From assembly GCF_021502675.1 (NCBI RefSeq), contig NZ_JAKFHA010000017.1, forward strand, positions 105,832 through 169,831: 64,000 nt of DNA. Reading direction: 5' to 3'. Shown one piece after another: positions 44,040 through 53,818 of this stretch. A program made the position numbers and the translations under genes. Below the pieces are notes generated by a model that was given only the letters and a program-made list of their open reading frames with translations, did not search any database and was not told the DNA's origin. The stretch comes from Yinghuangia soli (GTDB taxonomy: Bacteria; Actinomycetota; Actinomycetes; Streptomycetales; Streptomycetaceae). Within the stretch, counting starts at the first letter, position 1. Each line of letters opens with the position of its first letter.

Positions 44040-44536
44040 GCTTCGACGTTAGGCGCCGAACTCCTCGCCCCGAGACCGCGATTCCCCAGCCTGTGGACAA
44101 GGCGCCCTGGGGAAACTCGACTGGACAGACCGCAGGGACAGCGTCTGCGGCGGAGTGGGGACGGGCCGAGGATCGAACCGCGGAACCGCGGAACCGCGGA
44201 ACCGCCAAGCCGACGGGGTGGCGCAGGGTCTGGAAGTGCCGGTTCCGGTAGGGCGCGCGGGAGCAGGGCTGGGCCGGGTAGCAGTCGGCGGCAGCTCGCG
44301 CAGGGCGAGTCCGTTGGGCGCGCAGAGCGGGGCCGGGCAGTGCTGGGTGGGGCGGCTCGCGTGCGTCGGGGCTGTGCTCTGCGGGGCCGGGAAGGGGGCG
44401 CGGCGGTCAGGGTCCAGGTGATTCGGCGCATGCGGCGGCCGGAATCGGCTGACGTGCGGCGGCGGAGGGTCGTCGGGTGTGGGGGCGCGGGGCTGCGTCG
44501 TGGGGTGTGGTTGAAGCTGGGGCCGCTCCGCGCGTG
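44040..44536. other. Gene-free stretch between comEA and degV with GAACCGCG repeats
   Basis: 497 bases with no supported gene. It contains four tandem copies of GAACCGCG (44175-44206, last copy GAACCGCC). The comEA promoter is expected near 44040-44100, but I could not define it. Confidence 0.55.
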
Positions 44537-45382
44537 CTACTTCGGGGAGACGACGACGGCCAGGAGGCCCGGGCCGGCGTGGGCGCCGATCACGGCGCCT
44601 ACCTCGCTGGTGTGCAACTCGCCCAGCTGCGGAAGGCGTTCGCGGAGGCGTTCGGCCAGGGTCTCGGCGCGGTCGGGGCTGGCGAGGTGGTGGACGGCGA
44701 CGTCCACGGGGGCTCCGCCCGCGGCTTCGAGGGCGATTTCCTCGAGGCGGCTGATGGCCTTCGCGGCGGTGCGGACCTTTTCGAGGGGGGCCACGCGGCC
44801 GTCGGAGACATGCAGGAGGGGCTTGACCGCGAGGGCGGTGCCCATCAGGGCCGCGGCGGCGCCGATACGGCCGCCGCGGCGGAGGTACTCGAGCGTGTCG
44901 ACGTAGAAGAACCCGAAGGTGGCGCCGGCGCGCTTCTCCGCGGCGGCCGCGGCGTCCTCGGCGGTGGCGCCGTCGGCGACCGCCTCTGCCGCGGTGAGGA
45001 CCGGGAAGCCCATGGCCATCGCAAGGGTGCGGGAGTCGACGACGCGGACCGGCACCGGGGCGTCGCGGGCGGCGAGGAGCGCGGCCTCGTACGTGCCGGA
45101 GAGTTCCGCGGAGAGGTGGATCGAGACGATCTCGCCCGCGCCGTCGTCGGCCAGGCGCCGGTACGTTTCGGCAAAGGTCTCGGGAGACGGCCGCGAGGTG
45201 GTCACGGTGCGCTTCTGGCGCAGCGCGTCGGCGACGCCCGCGGGGGTCGCCTCGATGCCTTCGTCGAGGGGGCGGCCGCGCAGCACGACCTTGAGCGGGA
45301 CCACGACGATGCCGTGCCGCTCGACCACATCGTCGGGCAGATACGCCGTGGAATCGGTAACGATCGCGACTTCGGTCGTCAT
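44537..45382 (-). CDS. DegV family fatty-acid-binding protein
   Basis: 281 residues. The start VAIVTDSTAYLPDDVV, TSRPSPETFAETYRRL, IHLSAELSGTYEAA and LEYLRRGGRIG are standard DegV motifs; the two lipid-contacting serines are in TSRPS and LSAELSG. Family members bind a fatty acid and in Gram-positive bacteria act with FakA kinase as FakB; no FakA-like gene is in the window. ATG 45382 is the natural family start. It is a conserved neighbour of comEA in streptomycetes. Cytoplasmic. Confidence 0.92.
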   Translation of the reverse strand: MTTEVAIVTDSTAYLPDDVVERHGIVVVPLKVVLRGRPLDEGIEATPAGVADALRQKRTVTTSRPSPETFAETYRRLADDGAGEIVSIHLSAELSGTYEAALLAARDAPVPVRVVDSRTLAMAMGFPVLTAAEAVADGATAEDAAAAAEKRAGATFGFFYVDTLEYLRRGGRIGAAAALMGTALAVKPLLHVSDGRVAPLEKVRTAAKAISRLEEIALEAAGGAPVDVAVHHLASPDRAETLAERLRERLPQLGELHTSEVGAVIGAHAGPGLLAVVVSPK

Positions 45383-45536
45383 GGAGTCGAAGCTACCCGT
45401 CGGCGAAGGGACAAAGGATGGTGGAGCAACGGCCCGCCCGCCTGATGCCGGGGCACCGCCGGAGTAGTCGTGCGGGTCGTTCGGGTCGTCCTTTCGTCCC
45501 GGTCGCGCCAGGACGGCAGGGCGGCAGAGGGGTGCG

Positions 45537-46136
45537 TCAGGGCCCGAGGGCGTCCTTCGCGGCCTGGGTCGTCTCGCGCAGGGCCGCCGCCTCCATTTCG
45601 ACCTCGCGGCCCAGGCGGTCCAACTCGTCGTGGGCGAGCACGCGCTCGCGGTCCTGCGCGGCCCAGCGCAGTGACCCGGCGGCATGCTGCACGCGTTCGG
45701 CGCGCTCGCGCAGCCCCGGGAGTTCGCGGTCGACGCGGGTGGCGTCGGGTTCGCGTTCGAGCATCCGCAGGTCGGTGTCCAGGCCGGCGGCGAAGCCTTC
45801 GAGGCGGGCGAGAAGTTGCCGCGCCTCGCCGAGCTGGCTGTCGCGCGTGTAGCCGGCGTCGAGCACCCGCCGGGTGTGTTCGAGCGACTTGCGGACCGAG
45901 ACGCGGAGCCGGGCCGCCTCGCCCGCGTTGCCGGGCCGGGTGTACGCGCGGGCCCGTGAGGCGGCGTCGTCGACCAGGCCGCGGAGCCGCGGCGCATGGC
46001 GGTCGATCCTGCGCCGTACCGCGCGCCGGACCATCACCGCGACGATCAGCACCAGACCGACCACCGTCATCAGCGCGGCGACGCCTGCTCCGAGGAACAG
46101 CACGACGGCTTGCGCGCCGTCCGAGGCGAGTGACAC
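45537..46136 (-). CDS. Conserved membrane-anchored coiled-coil protein, function unknown
   Basis: 199 residues: one N-terminal membrane helix (AVVLFLGAGVAALMTVVGLVLIVAVMV) followed by a basic stretch and long charged helices likely to form a coiled coil on the cytoplasmic side. The GTG at 46136 follows GGAGGAG by seven bases. I know similar genes between leuS and degV in streptomycetes but no function. It is 154 bases upstream of degV on the same strand and may be cotranscribed. Confidence 0.8.
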   Translation of the reverse strand: MSLASDGAQAVVLFLGAGVAALMTVVGLVLIVAVMVRRAVRRRIDRHAPRLRGLVDDAASRARAYTRPGNAGEAARLRVSVRKSLEHTRRVLDAGYTRDSQLGEARQLLARLEGFAAGLDTDLRMLEREPDATRVDRELPGLRERAERVQHAAGSLRWAAQDRERVLAHDELDRLGREVEMEAAALRETTQAAKDALGP

Positions 46137-46757
46137 GGCTGGTCTCCTCCCAGGTCGCCACCTGCGAATTCCTCAACAGTAGCGCCGCTGCGCCGCCGGA
46201 CGTCCGCCGCCGACCAAATCATCCCGATACCGGGCGATCTTCACAGCCCGGAAACGACCGCGACATGGCCCGGAAACGGCACGCGCCTGCAGTACCCCGG
46301 AAGAGGGTCGGCATTCGGGGGACGGGCCGGGCATCCGGGGTCGGGCCGGTCCGAGACGTCGGGTCGGACCCGCTGCGGACCGGGATCCGGCCCCGAGGAA
46401 CAGGTGCGGTTCCGAACGGGGACCTGGGGGCCGGCACTGCGCGAGGAGCAGGCCGCCCGACCAGTCCGGCGGACGGTCCCGGGGACGAGTCGAGGTGAAA
46501 CCAGGGCAAGCCCGCTGCGCCCGCCGTGGGGCCCGCTCCAGGAGCAGGCCCCACGGGACGGAAAAGGTGCCGGTACGCCGGACCGGGCGGGTCAGGACCT
46601 GGCCGACCGGCCCGGCGAACCCACCCCGCACGGTCATGCCGGACAGGTCCGCCCCGTGGCCGACCGGCCCGTGGCCGACCGCCCGGCGGACCGTCCGACC
46701 GATCAGCTCCCGGTCGAACGAATCCGCGCCGCCGGTCGGCCCTCGGCCGCGCTCCCG
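46137..46757. other. Gene-free stretch between leuS and the membrane protein gene
   Basis: 621 bases with no supported gene on either strand despite long open frames caused by GC bias. A 15-base unit CCCGTGGCCGACCGG is tandemly duplicated at 46653-46682, part of a GGCCGACC-rich tract near the leuS 3' end. Confidence 0.5.
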
Positions 46758-49640
46758 TCAGCTCGGGACGATGTTGACCAGCTTCGGCGGCCGGACCACG
46801 ACCATGCGCACGCCGGCGCCGCCCAGCGCCGCCTGTACCGCCGGGTCGGCCAGGGCCAGTTCGCGCAGGTCGTCCTCGCCGATCGCGGGCGGGACCTCCA
46901 GGCGGGCCTTGACCTTGCCCTTGATCTGCACGACGCAGGTGACCGTGTCGTCGACCAGGTAGGCCGGGTCGGCCTCCGGGAAGTCGTGGTGGGCCAGGGA
47001 GCCTTCGTGGCCCAGGCGGCCCCACAGTTCCTCGGCGATGTGCGGCACCAGCGGGGCCACCATCAGGACCAGCTTCTCGGCGATGTCCCGCGGGACCGCG
47101 TCCAGCTTGGTCAGGTGGTTGTTCAGCTCGATGGCCTTGGCGATCGCGGTGTTGAACCGCAGCCCGTCCATGTCCCGGCGCATGCCGTCGATCGCCTTGT
47201 GCAGGGCGCGCAGCGTGTCCTCGTCGGCGGCGGTGTCGGCGACGCGCACCGCACCGGTCTCCTCGTCGACGACGTTGCGCCACAGGCGCTGCAGGAAGCG
47301 GTACGAGCCGACGATCGCGCGGGTGTCCCAGGGGCGCGAGACCTCCAGCGGGCCCATGGACATCTCGTACAGGCGCAGGGTGTCGGCGCCGTACTCCTCG
47401 CACATCTGGTCGGGAGTCACCGAGTTCTTCAGCGACTTGCCCATCTTGCCGTACTCGCGGTTGACCTGTTCGACGCCGTGGAAGAACTTGCCGTCTTCCT
47501 CGGTGACCTCGTCGGCCTGCACGTAGACGCCGCGCTCGTCGGTGTACGCGTAGGCCTGGATGTAGCCCTGGTTGAACAGCTTGTGGAAGGGCTCGAACGA
47601 GGACACGTGGCCCAGGTCGAACAGCACCTTGTGCCAGAAGCGCGAGTACAGCAGGTGCAGCACCGCGTGCTCGACGCCGCCGACGTACAGGTCGACGCCG
47701 CCCGACGCGCCCTCGGTGCGCGGGCCCATCCAGTACTTCTCGTTCTCCGGGTCGACCAGGACGTCGTCGTTGGTCGGGTCCAGGTAGCGCAGCTCGTACC
47801 AGCAGGAACCGGCCCAGTTGGGCATGGTGTTGGTCTCGCGGCGGTACATGCGCGGGCCGTCGCCCAGGTCCAGCTCGACGGTGACCCAGTCCTCGCGGCG
47901 CGACAGCGGCGTCTCGGGCTGCGTGTCGGCGTCGTCCGGGTCGAAGGTGCGCGGCCGGTAGTCGTCGATCTCGGGCAGCTCGACGGGCAGCATCGACTCG
48001 GGCAGTTCGCGCGCGACGCCGTCCTCGTCGTAGACGATCGGGAAGGGCTCGCCCCAGTAGCGCTGGCGGCTGAACAGCCAGTCGCGCAGCTTGTAGGTGA
48101 CGGTCGGCTCGCCGACACCCTCGGCGCCCAGGTGCTCGTCCATCTTGCGCTTGGCGTCCGGCACGGCCAGGCCGTCCAGGCTGAAGCCGCCCGCCGAGGA
48201 GTTGATGATCTTCGCGGTCTTGGAGTCGAACGCGTCGTCCCAGGTGTCCGGGTCGGTGGAGCGGCCGTCCTCGGGCTCCACGACGCAGATCATCGGCAGC
48301 CCGAACTTGCGGGCGAACTCGAAGTCGCGGTGGTCGTGCGCGGGCACCGCCATGATGGCGCCGGTGCCGTAGCCGGCCAGCACGTAGTCGGCGATGAAGA
48401 CCGGGATGCGCGCGCCGCCGGCCGGGTTGACCGCGTACGCGCCGGTGAAGACGCCGGTCTTGTCCTTGCCCTCGGTCTGCCGCTCGACCTCGCTCTTGGA
48501 CGCGGCCTGGGCCCGGTACGCCGCGACGGCCTCGGCCGGGGTGGCCGCACCGCCGGTCCACGCCTCGGGGGTGCCGGCCGGCCAGGCCGCGGGCACCACG
48601 GAGTCGACCAGGTCGTGCTCGGGCGCCAGCACCATGTAGGTGGCGCCGAACAGCGTGTCCTGACGGGTCGTGAAGACCCGCACGGCAGCGTCCTGGTGAC
48701 CGTCGAACGCGAAGTCGATGTGGGCGCCCTCGGACCGGCCGATCCAGTTGCGCTGCATCAGCTTGATCGGCTCGGGCCAGTCCAGCTTGTCCAGGTCGTC
48801 CAGCAGCCGGTCGGAGTACGCGGTGATGCGCATCATCCACTGCTTCAGGCTGCGCTTGAAGACCGGGAAGTTGCCGCGCTCGCTGCGCCCGTCGGCGGTG
48901 ACCTCTTCATTGGCCAGCACGGTGCCCAGGCCGGGGCACCAGTTGACCGGGGCCTCGGACAGGTACGCCAGGCGGTACTCGTCGACGACCTTGGCCTGCT
49001 CCGCGCGGCTCAGGTCGGCCCACACGCGGTCGCCGGGCACGCTGCGGGTGCCCTTCTCGAACTGCTCGACCAGTTCGGCGATCGGCCGGGCGCGGCCCTT
49101 GCCGCCGTCCGCGGTCTCGTCGTACCAGGAGTTGCGGATCTGCAGGAAGATCCACTGCGTCCAGCGGTAGTACGCCGGGTCGGTGGTGGCGATCGAGCGG
49201 CGCTTGTCGTGGCCCAGGCCCAGGCGGCGCAGCTGGCGCCGCATGTTGGCGATGTTCGCCTCGGTGGTGACCCGCGGGTGCGTGCCGGTCTGGACCGCGT
49301 ACTGCTCGGCGGGCAGGCCGTAGGCGTCGTAGCCCAGGGTGTGCAGCACGTTGAAGCCGGTCATGCGCTTGAACCGGGAGAAGACGTCGGTGGCGATGAA
49401 GCCGAGCGGGTGGCCGACGTGCAGGCCCGCACCCGAGGGGTACGGGAACATGTCCATCACGAACATCTTCTCGCGGCCCGCGACCTTCTCGGGCTCGGCC
49501 ATCGGACCGGCCGGGTTGGGGGCCTCGAAGGTGCCCTCCGCCTCCCAGCGGTCCTGCCACCGCAGCTCGATGTCGCCGGCCATCGCGGCCGTGTAGCGGT
49601 AGGGCTCGGTCGGCTCGGCGGCCTGCGTCGTCTCGGTCAT
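46758..49640 (-). CDS. leuS: Leucyl-tRNA synthetase
   Basis: 960 residues, class I synthetase charging tRNA-Leu. The HIGH-equivalent is HVGHPLGF following FPYPSGAGL, the editing CP1 domain spans the middle ([18 protein letters not shown]), and the KMSKS-equivalent is [12 protein letters not shown] 49640 begins [16 protein letters not shown], the usual actinomycete N-terminus; AGGAG and GAGG lie upstream. It is preceded by a leader peptide rich in Leu and a U-tailed terminator, so expression probably responds to leucyl-tRNA charging. Confidence 0.97.
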   Translation of the reverse strand: MTETTQAAEPTEPYRYTAAMAGDIELRWQDRWEAEGTFEAPNPAGPMAEPEKVAGREKMFVMDMFPYPSGAGLHVGHPLGFIATDVFSRFKRMTGFNVLHTLGYDAYGLPAEQYAVQTGTHPRVTTEANIANMRRQLRRLGLGHDKRRSIATTDPAYYRWTQWIFLQIRNSWYDETADGGKGRARPIAELVEQFEKGTRSVPGDRVWADLSRAEQAKVVDEYRLAYLSEAPVNWCPGLGTVLANEEVTADGRSERGNFPVFKRSLKQWMMRITAYSDRLLDDLDKLDWPEPIKLMQRNWIGRSEGAHIDFAFDGHQDAAVRVFTTRQDTLFGATYMVLAPEHDLVDSVVPAAWPAGTPEAWTGGAATPAEAVAAYRAQAASKSEVERQTEGKDKTGVFTGAYAVNPAGGARIPVFIADYVLAGYGTGAIMAVPAHDHRDFEFARKFGLPMICVVEPEDGRSTDPDTWDDAFDSKTAKIINSSAGGFSLDGLAVPDAKRKMDEHLGAEGVGEPTVTYKLRDWLFSRQRYWGEPFPIVYDEDGVARELPESMLPVELPEIDDYRPRTFDPDDADTQPETPLSRREDWVTVELDLGDGPRMYRRETNTMPNWAGSCWYELRYLDPTNDDVLVDPENEKYWMGPRTEGASGGVDLYVGGVEHAVLHLLYSRFWHKVLFDLGHVSSFEPFHKLFNQGYIQAYAYTDERGVYVQADEVTEEDGKFFHGVEQVNREYGKMGKSLKNSVTPDQMCEEYGADTLRLYEMSMGPLEVSRPWDTRAIVGSYRFLQRLWRNVVDEETGAVRVADTAADEDTLRALHKAIDGMRRDMDGLRFNTAIAKAIELNNHLTKLDAVPRDIAEKLVLMVAPLVPHIAEELWGRLGHEGSLAHHDFPEADPAYLVDDTVTCVVQIKGKVKARLEVPPAIGEDDLRELALADPAVQAALGGAGVRMVVVRPPKLVNIVPS

Positions 49641-49702
49641 CGTCCTCAGGGCTCCTGGGTGCACGCGTGTGCGCGTCGTTTTTGCGAAGTCTCGCCGGAA
49701 AT

Positions 49703-49728
49703 ACAAAAACCCCTCGCACAGGAGGGGT
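49703..49728 (-). terminator. leuS attenuator terminator
   Basis: On the reverse strand ACCCCTC, a six-base loop and GAGGGGT are followed by TTTTTG. This is a true intrinsic terminator with a T-run, rare in this genome, placed between the leader peptide and leuS. A second hairpin GGGCGAC/GTCGCCC (49743-49762) lies just before it and could be the pause or competing structure. Confidence 0.85.
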
Positions 49729-49769
49729 CGCCGCGCCGAGGTGGGCGACGAATCGGTCGCCCTACCCGC

Positions 49770-49805
49770 TCAGCGCGGCCCGGTAAGCAGCAGTACGGCA
49801 CGCAT
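49770..49805 (-). CDS. leuS leader peptide (MRAVLLLTGPR)
   Basis: An 11-residue frame with three consecutive leucine codons (CTG CTG CTT), ending in TGA 41 bases before a U-tailed terminator and 129 bases before leuS. This is the classic attenuation layout: stalling at Leu codons when charged tRNA-Leu is scarce would favour read-through into leuS. The ATG is six bases after a TACCCT -10 box with no ribosome site, so it is probably the first codon of a leaderless transcript. Confidence 0.85.
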   Translation of the reverse strand: MRAVLLLTGPR

Positions 49806-49811
49806 GGGGAC

Positions 49812-49817
49812 AGGGTA
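49812..49817 (-). promoter_or_regulatory. -10 box of the leuS leader transcript
   Basis: TACCCT on the reverse strand lies six bases before the leader ATG. No clear -35 was found at 17-18 bases. Confidence 0.45.
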
Positions 49818-49894
49818 CCGCAGGGCGTCTGCCGGGCCCGGCGATATCCGCCGACGGGGTCCGGGACCGGTAGGGCCGAGGCCGGACGCGCTGC

Positions 49895-50527
49895 TCAGAC
49901 GAGCGAGATCACGAGCAGGAACTGCGCCAGGTGGTACGAGACCGCGATGAGCGGTCGCGCGTAAGCGGTCGGCTCGCGGAAGCGGTTCCAGCCGGTGAGG
50001 GCGTCCGCGCAGTAGAACAGGAACGCGCCGGCCACCGCGGTCGGCTGCCCGGTCGCGGATGCCGCGACGACCATGAGGGACAGCACGCCTATATAGGCGA
50101 CCACCGGGAACGTCAGCCGGGGCTCGGTGGCACGCACCCCGAGGACGAGGTGGACGGCGAAGCCGAGGGTGGCGACCAGGACCACGACGATGCCGGCCGC
50201 GGCCCACAGCCACGACCAGCCCACCTGCTGGAAGCCGACGACATAGGCGGTGTGGGCGCCGAGTGCGGCGGCCACCGCGGCCGGGAAGCGCCGCCGGTCG
50301 CCGGTCGGGAGCAGGTCGCGGATGAGCGACAGCCCGAGGGCGACGAGGAATGCCGCGCGCTGCCCCTGGCTGTTCGGGTCCAGGGCCGCGGCGGCGGCTA
50401 TCAGGGCGGCCATGACCGCGGGCTTGGCCCGGCGTTCGAGGCGGGTGTCCTCGCGCCCGACCGCGACCCAGTCGACGACCGCCAGCACGGCGGCCATCGC
50501 GAACAGGGTCCAGGCGAGGGGGGTCAT
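49895..50527 (-). CDS. YhhN family membrane protein (lysoplasmalogenase-like)
   Basis: 210 residues with about seven or eight predicted membrane helices. The order of helices and the motifs SLIRDLLPTGD, YVVGFQQVGW, FPVVAYIGVLSLM and FYCADALTGWNRF match the YhhN/TMEM86 family. The animal members hydrolyse lysoplasmalogen; bacterial members are mostly uncharacterised. ATG 50527 is the first start. It lies between the leuS leader and the peptidase C26 gene, all on the reverse strand, with no evidence of cotranscription with leuS. Confidence 0.87.
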   Translation of the reverse strand: MTPLAWTLFAMAAVLAVVDWVAVGREDTRLERRAKPAVMAALIAAAAALDPNSQGQRAAFLVALGLSLIRDLLPTGDRRRFPAAVAAALGAHTAYVVGFQQVGWSWLWAAAGIVVVLVATLGFAVHLVLGVRATEPRLTFPVVAYIGVLSLMVVAASATGQPTAVAGAFLFYCADALTGWNRFREPTAYARPLIAVSYHLAQFLLVISLV

Positions 50528-50713
50528 GACCGGCGACCATACTGAGTGGTAACCGGAGAATTCGCCTGTCCGGGCACTACGTCACGCAACCGTGATGAGC
50601 CCGAGTCCGGGCCGCGTTGTGGTGTGCGGTTCGCGCGGGCGGCGTACCCACGCGCGTACGCCGGGGCGCACGGAATGCGGCGAAACGCGGTGCTGCGCGC
50701 CCGCCTCGGCCCC

Positions 50714-51436
50714 TCAGACCCCGAGCGCGACCGTCTCCAGGCGGGCCTCGGCCGCGGCCACCACGCCGTGGAACGGGGACAGGTCCTCGTCCACTTCGGG
50801 GTGCCACTGCACCGCGACGGCGAACGGGTGGCCGGGGAGTTCGAGCGCCTCGACGATGCCGTCCGGGGCGCGCCCGGTCACCACCAGGCCCGCGCCCAGG
50901 GTGTCGACGGCCTGGTGGTGGTAGCTGGCCACGTCCAGTTCGTCGCGCCCGTACAGCTGCGCGGTACGGCTGCCCGGCACGAGCGCGACCGGGTGCCGGC
51001 CGTACTGCCCGGGCGCGGGCGCGTGCCGCTCGTCGCCGACCTGGTCGGGCAGGTGCTGGACCAGGGAGCCGCCGCGCAGCACGTTGAGGACCTGGAGGCC
51101 GCGGCAGATGCCCAGCACCGGCAGGCGCATGTCCAGGGCGCGTTCGGCCAGTGCGAACTCCGCGGTGTCGCGGGCGGTCCGGATGTATCCGGTGCGCTCG
51201 TGCGGCGTGCTGCGGTAGCGGGCCGGGTCGATGTCCCCGCCGCCCGCCACGATCAGCGCGTCCACGCGGTCGAGTGCCTCGGCCACGTCGGGCACCGAGG
51301 GCAGCAGCACCGGGAGCCCGCCCGCGGCGGCGACCCGGTCGACGTAGGCCTGCGGCAGCAGTGTCGCCTGGGTGTCCCAGGCGGCCCACTTGGCCTTCTC
51401 GCTGTAGACGCTGATGCCGATCACGGGGCGGGGCAT
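50714..51436 (-). CDS. Gamma-glutamyl-gamma-aminobutyrate hydrolase-type peptidase C26
   Basis: 240 residues, class I glutamine-amidotransferase fold. The nucleophile is in PVLGICRGLQVLNV, with a catalytic His and Glu in QWHPEVDE. The start MPRPVIGISVYSEKA is the family norm. By analogy with PuuD it would remove glutamate from a gamma-glutamylated product. It sits with an SDR, an aldehyde dehydrogenase and a glutamine-synthetase-like ligase in the same direction, which together resemble a gamma-glutamylated amine or polyamine pathway. The actual amine is not known. Confidence 0.9.
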   Translation of the reverse strand: MPRPVIGISVYSEKAKWAAWDTQATLLPQAYVDRVAAAGGLPVLLPSVPDVAEALDRVDALIVAGGGDIDPARYRSTPHERTGYIRTARDTAEFALAERALDMRLPVLGICRGLQVLNVLRGGSLVQHLPDQVGDERHAPAPGQYGRHPVALVPGSRTAQLYGRDELDVASYHHQAVDTLGAGLVVTGRAPDGIVEALELPGHPFAVAVQWHPEVDEDLSPFHGVVAAAEARLETVALGV

Positions 51437-51546
51437 ACGGGGGACCACCTGTCTGGCCGGGTCGGTCTTCTGTGCGGATGTCCACAGTCCCGCGGCGGGC
51501 ACCGGTACACCAGAGCCCGCCGCGGAAGCGTCGGTCACACGTGTTG

Positions 51547-52311
51547 TCACATGGGGGTGACGTACGCGCCCGAGATGCCGCCGTCGACCAGGAACTCCGA
51601 GGCGGTGATGAAGGACGCGTCGTCCGAGGCGAGGAACGCGACCGCCGCGGCGATCTCCTCGGCCTCCGCGAAGCGCCCGGTGGGGATGTGCACCAGGCGG
51701 CGCGCGGCGCGCTCCGGGTCCTTGGCGAACAGCTCCTGCAGCAGCGGCGTGTTGACCGGGCCCGGGCACAGCGCGTTGACCCGGATGCCCTCGCGGGCGA
51801 ACTGCACGCCCAGCTCGCGCGACATGGCCAGCACACCGCCCTTGGAGGCGGTGTACGAGATCTGCGAGGTGGCCGCGCCCATGCGGGCCACGAAGCTGGC
51901 GGTGTTGACGATCGAGCCCTTGCCCTGGCGCTGCATGTACGGGATCGCGTACTTGCAGCACAGGTACACCGAGGTCAGGTTGACCTCCTGGACGCGGCGC
52001 CACGCGTCCAGGCCGGTGGTGAGGATCGAGTCGTCGTCGGGCGGCGAGATGCCCGCGTTGTTGAACGCGACGTCGACGCTGCCGTAGGCGTCGAACGCGG
52101 CCTGGTACATGGCCTCGACGTCGGCCTCGCTGGTGACGTTCGCGCGGACGAACAGGCCGCCGACCGCATCGGCGGCCGCCTTGCCGGCCGTCTCGTCGAT
52201 GTCGACGCAGACGACGTTGGCGCCCTCGGACGCGAGGCGCTTCGCGGTGGCGAGCCCGATGCCGCTGCCGGCGCCGGTGATGACGGCCGTACGGCCTTCG
52301 AAACGCTTCAC
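51547..52311 (-). CDS. Short-chain dehydrogenase/reductase (3-oxoacyl-ACP-reductase-like)
   Basis: 254 residues, classical SDR. Cofactor motif TGAGSGIG near the N-terminus, VDID at the end of beta2 (acidic, suggesting NAD preference), NNAG, and catalytic Ser-Tyr-Lys in NTASFVA and YTASKGG. The GTG at 52311 has GGAGG nine bases upstream. It lies in the gamma-glutamylation cluster and may oxidise an alcohol or hydroxy intermediate. The exact substrate is unknown; the FabG-like label is only family-level. Confidence 0.88.
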   Translation of the reverse strand: MKRFEGRTAVITGAGSGIGLATAKRLASEGANVVCVDIDETAGKAAADAVGGLFVRANVTSEADVEAMYQAAFDAYGSVDVAFNNAGISPPDDDSILTTGLDAWRRVQEVNLTSVYLCCKYAIPYMQRQGKGSIVNTASFVARMGAATSQISYTASKGGVLAMSRELGVQFAREGIRVNALCPGPVNTPLLQELFAKDPERAARRLVHIPTGRFAEAEEIAAAVAFLASDDASFITASEFLVDGGISGAYVTPM

Positions 52312-52380
52312 TGGGTCAGTCCTCCGTTGTGCTGGGGCGTGGTGCCGGGGGGTGCAAAGGAAGCAGGGGTGCTGGCCGGC

Positions 52381-53748
52381 TCAGTCCGAGGCGATGAAGA
52401 CGTTCTTCGTCTCGGTGAACGCGGAGAGCGCGTCGGGGCCGAGTTCGCGGCCGAGGCCGGACTGCTTGAAGCCGCCGAACGGGGTCCAGTAGCGCACCGA
52501 AGAGTGCGAGTTGACGGACAGGTTGCCCGCCTCGACGCCGCGGCTGACGCGCAGCGCGCGCCCGACGTCGCGGGTCCAGATGGAGCCGGCCAGGCCGTAC
52601 GAGGTGGCGTTGGCGATGCGCAGCGCGTCGGCCTCGTCCTCGAACGGGACGACCGCGGTGACCGGGCCGAAGATCTCGTCGGTGACGGTGCGGTCCAGCG
52701 GATCGGCCGGGGTCAGCACGGTGGCCGGGTACCAGAAGCCCTTGCCGACCGGGGCGGTGCCGCGGATCGCGACGGGCGCGTCCTCGGGTACGTAGCCGCG
52801 CACCCGGGCGAGCTGCCCGGCGGAGACCAGCGGGCCCATCTCGGTGGCCGGGTCGTTCGGGTCGCCGGCCCGGACCGCGAGGATGTGCGGTTCGAGCAGT
52901 TCGAGGAACCGGTCGTAGACGCTGCGCTGGACCAGGATGCGGCTGCGCGCGCAGCAGTCCTGCCCGGTGTTGTCGCAGAACGACATGGGGGCGGCCGCGG
53001 CGGCCTTCTCCAGGTCGGCGTCGGCGAAGACGATGTTGGCGCTCTTGCCGCCGAGTTCCAGGGTCACGCGCTTCACGCCGCCCGCGGCGCGCGCCATGAT
53101 CTCCTTGCCGACCGCGGTCGACCCGGTGAAGACGATCTTGCGGACCAGTTCGTGGTCGACCAGTTCGCGGCCGGCCACCGCACCGCGGCCGGGGACGACC
53201 TGGAAGACGCCTTCCGGCAGCCCGGCCTCCAGCGCCAGCTCGGCGACCCGCAGCGCGGTGAGCGGGGTGAGCTCGGCCGGCTTGGCGACCACGGTGTTGC
53301 CCGCGGCGAGCGCGGGGGCGAGCCCCCAGCCGAGGATCGGCAGCGGGAAGTTCCACGGCACGATGAGGCCGACGACCCCGAGCGGCTCCTGGAAGGTGAC
53401 GTCGATGCCGCCCGGGACCGGGATCTGACGGCCGGTCAGGCGTTCCGGGGCGCCCGCGTAGTAGTGCAGGACGTCGCGCAGGTTGCCGACCTCCCAGCGC
53501 GCGTTGCCGATCGGGTGGCCGGCCTCGGCGACCTCCAGTGCGGCCAGTTCGTCGGTGTGCGCGTCGACCACTTCGGCGAAGCGGCGCAGCAGCCGGGCCC
53601 GGTCCCCCGGGCTCACCGCGCGCCAGGCCGGGTACGCCTCGGCGGCCCTGCGCACCGCGGCGTCGACCGCGGCGGCGCTCGCCATCGGCACCTGGGCGAC
53701 GAGTTCCTCGGTCGCCGGGTTGATCACGTCGAAGACGTCGTCGGCCAT
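52381..53748 (-). CDS. NAD(P)-dependent aldehyde dehydrogenase
   Basis: 455 residues. The cofactor site is in VPWNFPLPILGWGLAPALAA and FTGSTAVGKEI, the general base in LELGGKSANIV, and the catalytic Cys in DNTGQDCCARSR. The family oxidises aldehydes to acids. Within this cluster it would act on a gamma-glutamylamino-aldehyde, as PuuC does, an inference from neighbours. ATG 53748 starts MADDVFDVINPATEE. A GCACCGG/CCGGTGC hairpin (53773-53794) lies between it and the ligase gene. Confidence 0.92.
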   Translation of the reverse strand: MADDVFDVINPATEELVAQVPMASAAAVDAAVRRAAEAYPAWRAVSPGDRARLLRRFAEVVDAHTDELAALEVAEAGHPIGNARWEVGNLRDVLHYYAGAPERLTGRQIPVPGGIDVTFQEPLGVVGLIVPWNFPLPILGWGLAPALAAGNTVVAKPAELTPLTALRVAELALEAGLPEGVFQVVPGRGAVAGRELVDHELVRKIVFTGSTAVGKEIMARAAGGVKRVTLELGGKSANIVFADADLEKAAAAAPMSFCDNTGQDCCARSRILVQRSVYDRFLELLEPHILAVRAGDPNDPATEMGPLVSAGQLARVRGYVPEDAPVAIRGTAPVGKGFWYPATVLTPADPLDRTVTDEIFGPVTAVVPFEDEADALRIANATSYGLAGSIWTRDVGRALRVSRGVEAGNLSVNSHSSVRYWTPFGGFKQSGLGRELGPDALSAFTETKNVFIASD

Positions 53749-53818
53749 TGCGGCCCTTTCTCGGGTTCTCGTGCACCGGAGTTCTCGCCGGTGCTGAAGT
53801 CCTGGTTTTCCGGCGGGG

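Noticed and set aside
46404..49964. Very long open frame on the plus strand opposite leuS
   Set aside because: It is the antisense shadow of leuS caused by high GC third positions. The translation is full of Arg, Val and Gly runs and resembles no protein, while leuS on the other strand is certain.
49770..50540. 256-residue reverse-strand frame covering the YhhN gene and the leuS leader
   Set aside because: It only shares a frame with the short leader peptide. Over the YhhN gene it is out of frame with a clear membrane protein, so only the last 11 codons are considered real.
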